From: Echinostoma caproni | Taxonomy: Eukaryota; Platyhelminthes; Trematoda; Plagiorchiida; Echinostomatidae | Assembly (NCBI GenBank): GCA_900618425.1 | Contig: UZAN01044760.1 | Span: 14,865 to 34,181 of the forward strand | Reading direction: 5' to 3' | DNA length: 19,317 bases | In this document: one piece after another, positions 18,243-19,317 of the stretch | Layout: every line of letters starts with the position of its first letter | How positions within the stretch are numbered: the first letter of the stretch is position 1 | Notes under the pieces: model-generated | Seen by the model: the letters and a program-made list of their open reading frames with translations, nothing else | What the model was told of the DNA's origin: nothing | Database searches by the model: none | Translations under genes and position numbers: made by a program

Positions 18243-19317
18243 ACGAACCATAAGTTAAGGTTCCTATGATCGCAATTCCTTTTGAGAATGCACTTCATCT
18301 AGTGCAAACATTTTTTGCCGAATTCAGAACTGGTCAACGAACGAAAAATCCCTCGTAAGTTTTTTCGTATCTCCCACTAATGGTAGTCCTCTAAGTTTTT
18401 TCCTAGCAGTTTATGAGAGAATTGTGCAACAATCATAGCGACTTCCGGAAACATTAAAAACGGTCTCGGAGGATGTTCAAATCCAAGTCTAACAGATTTC
18501 CACTGAATGATACCCTACAAGGCACGTTGGGAGAAATACTTAACAAGGAATCGTTTTGCGGTGAAAGGAATCGGCAGATATGTGACATAGGAGAAGCCAA
18601 AAATGAAGCTGTGAGATACGGTCGGATGACAAAAGTTGTGTAGCGGCAGTGAGGGTCGCTTAGAAGACATTAAAATAAGGGTGACATAAAACTCGGAAAA
18701 GACTGTATCGATATCGTTGTCATTAAAGGTGTGCGATGCTTTTCTCGGACATTAAATATCGCATGTGAACGGAGAACAAGAATCCCCAACGCGGCAACCG
18801 GATTAAGAACCCAAATAACATTAGTGGGTGAGAACAATCGCTGTGATTTTCAAGCTCTTCGCAGAGAAGCTAACATTTTTCCAACGCTATCGATTACCCA
18901 AGCTTGGGTAGGCCCAGTGAGCTAACGCTACTCGCATGCTAACTTCTTTATGAACTCGTTAGTTGAACTTCTACTTTCAACTGCAATTATGGACAAGAAT
19001 TACCGTCACCTTTTAGATGTATCATGCATAGCGTTGTGACAAAGCTGAAACGAACTTGAATGATAATTTAAATACACCACTTACAATTGTTTTAGAATTT
19101 CGAAACCGCTAACTTCGCAACAACTGGAAGAATGTCACGGGGAGTTTGACTTTGACCTGATACTAAAGAATGACTGATATTTCAAAACCATTGCCATCGG
19201 AGAATTGAGTCACATGGAACAACTGAATAAAAAATGCTGCGATTGGACCTGGAGTACTTCGTGGTAATAGATAGTACGTGAATGAAGGGTACTCTGAACA
19301 TATTTACAAATACACTC

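Larger units (their letters stand above)
15457..19317 (-). other. Probable partial PSMD2 upstream intron (at least 3.86 kb) carrying antisense retroelements
   Basis: The first visible PSMD2 exon enters through a clear acceptor at 15457-15460, so an exon must lie upstream on the minus strand. I found none of the conserved N-terminal Rpn1 blocks between here and the window end. The region is therefore probably one long intron, although a small exon that I missed cannot be excluded. It contains a candidate SINE, a Jockey-like LINE and a second LINE 3' fragment, all plus strand and so antisense to PSMD2. In 18243-19317 I see no gene or repeat. Confidence 0.6.

Noticed and set aside
17909..18253. 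A 114-codon plus-strand gene at 17909
   Set aside because: It is a shadow in another frame of the LINE 3' fragment, whose family-matching frame is 17950-18231.
1..19317. CRISPR arrays, bacterial operons, phage or toxin-antitoxin systems
   Set aside because: No direct-repeat/spacer pattern and no compact gene clusters are present. The spliced gene and the LINEs show eukaryotic DNA.

Overview
This is eukaryotic nuclear DNA from an animal. There are spliced exons with GT-AG introns and an AATAAA poly(A) signal, no bacterial gene packing, and several decayed retrotransposon families. The mix of a Ty3/Gypsy-type pol, an RTE-type LINE and a Rpn1 gene with divergent loops fits a flatworm, probably a trematode. 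That placement is my judgement from family resemblance and was not computed.

Layout. 1-3124: no gene recognised. 3125-6480, minus strand: a degenerate Ty3/Gypsy-type pol in the order RT, RNase H, integrase, integrase C-terminal tail. It is interrupted at about 3990-5120 by a 5'-truncated RTE-type LINE in the same orientation. 7795-8200, plus strand: a second copy of the same RTE LINE 3' end, inverted relative to the first. 8201-8640, plus: an RT fragment from a different LINE. 8641-11640: nothing recognised.

11742-15456, minus strand: the last four coding exons of PSMD2/RPN1, the largest scaffold subunit of the 26S proteasome base. Every splice site could be placed to the base, and the phases agree. 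This is the only confident host gene. Its N-terminal half is not in the window. The 3.86 kb upstream of the first visible exon (15457-19317) is therefore probably one large intron or part of one. It holds a probable tRNA-derived SINE (about 15727-15850, plus), a 5'-truncated Jockey-like LINE (about 16190-17745, plus) and a second 3' fragment of the same LINE family (about 17940-18240, plus). All three are antisense to the host gene.

No new defence system, operon or RNA machine is visible. The most informative signals are the nested transposon insertion, the inverted RTE pair sharing an in-frame TGA, the long charged insertion in Rpn1, and the intronic transposons all lying antisense to the gene.
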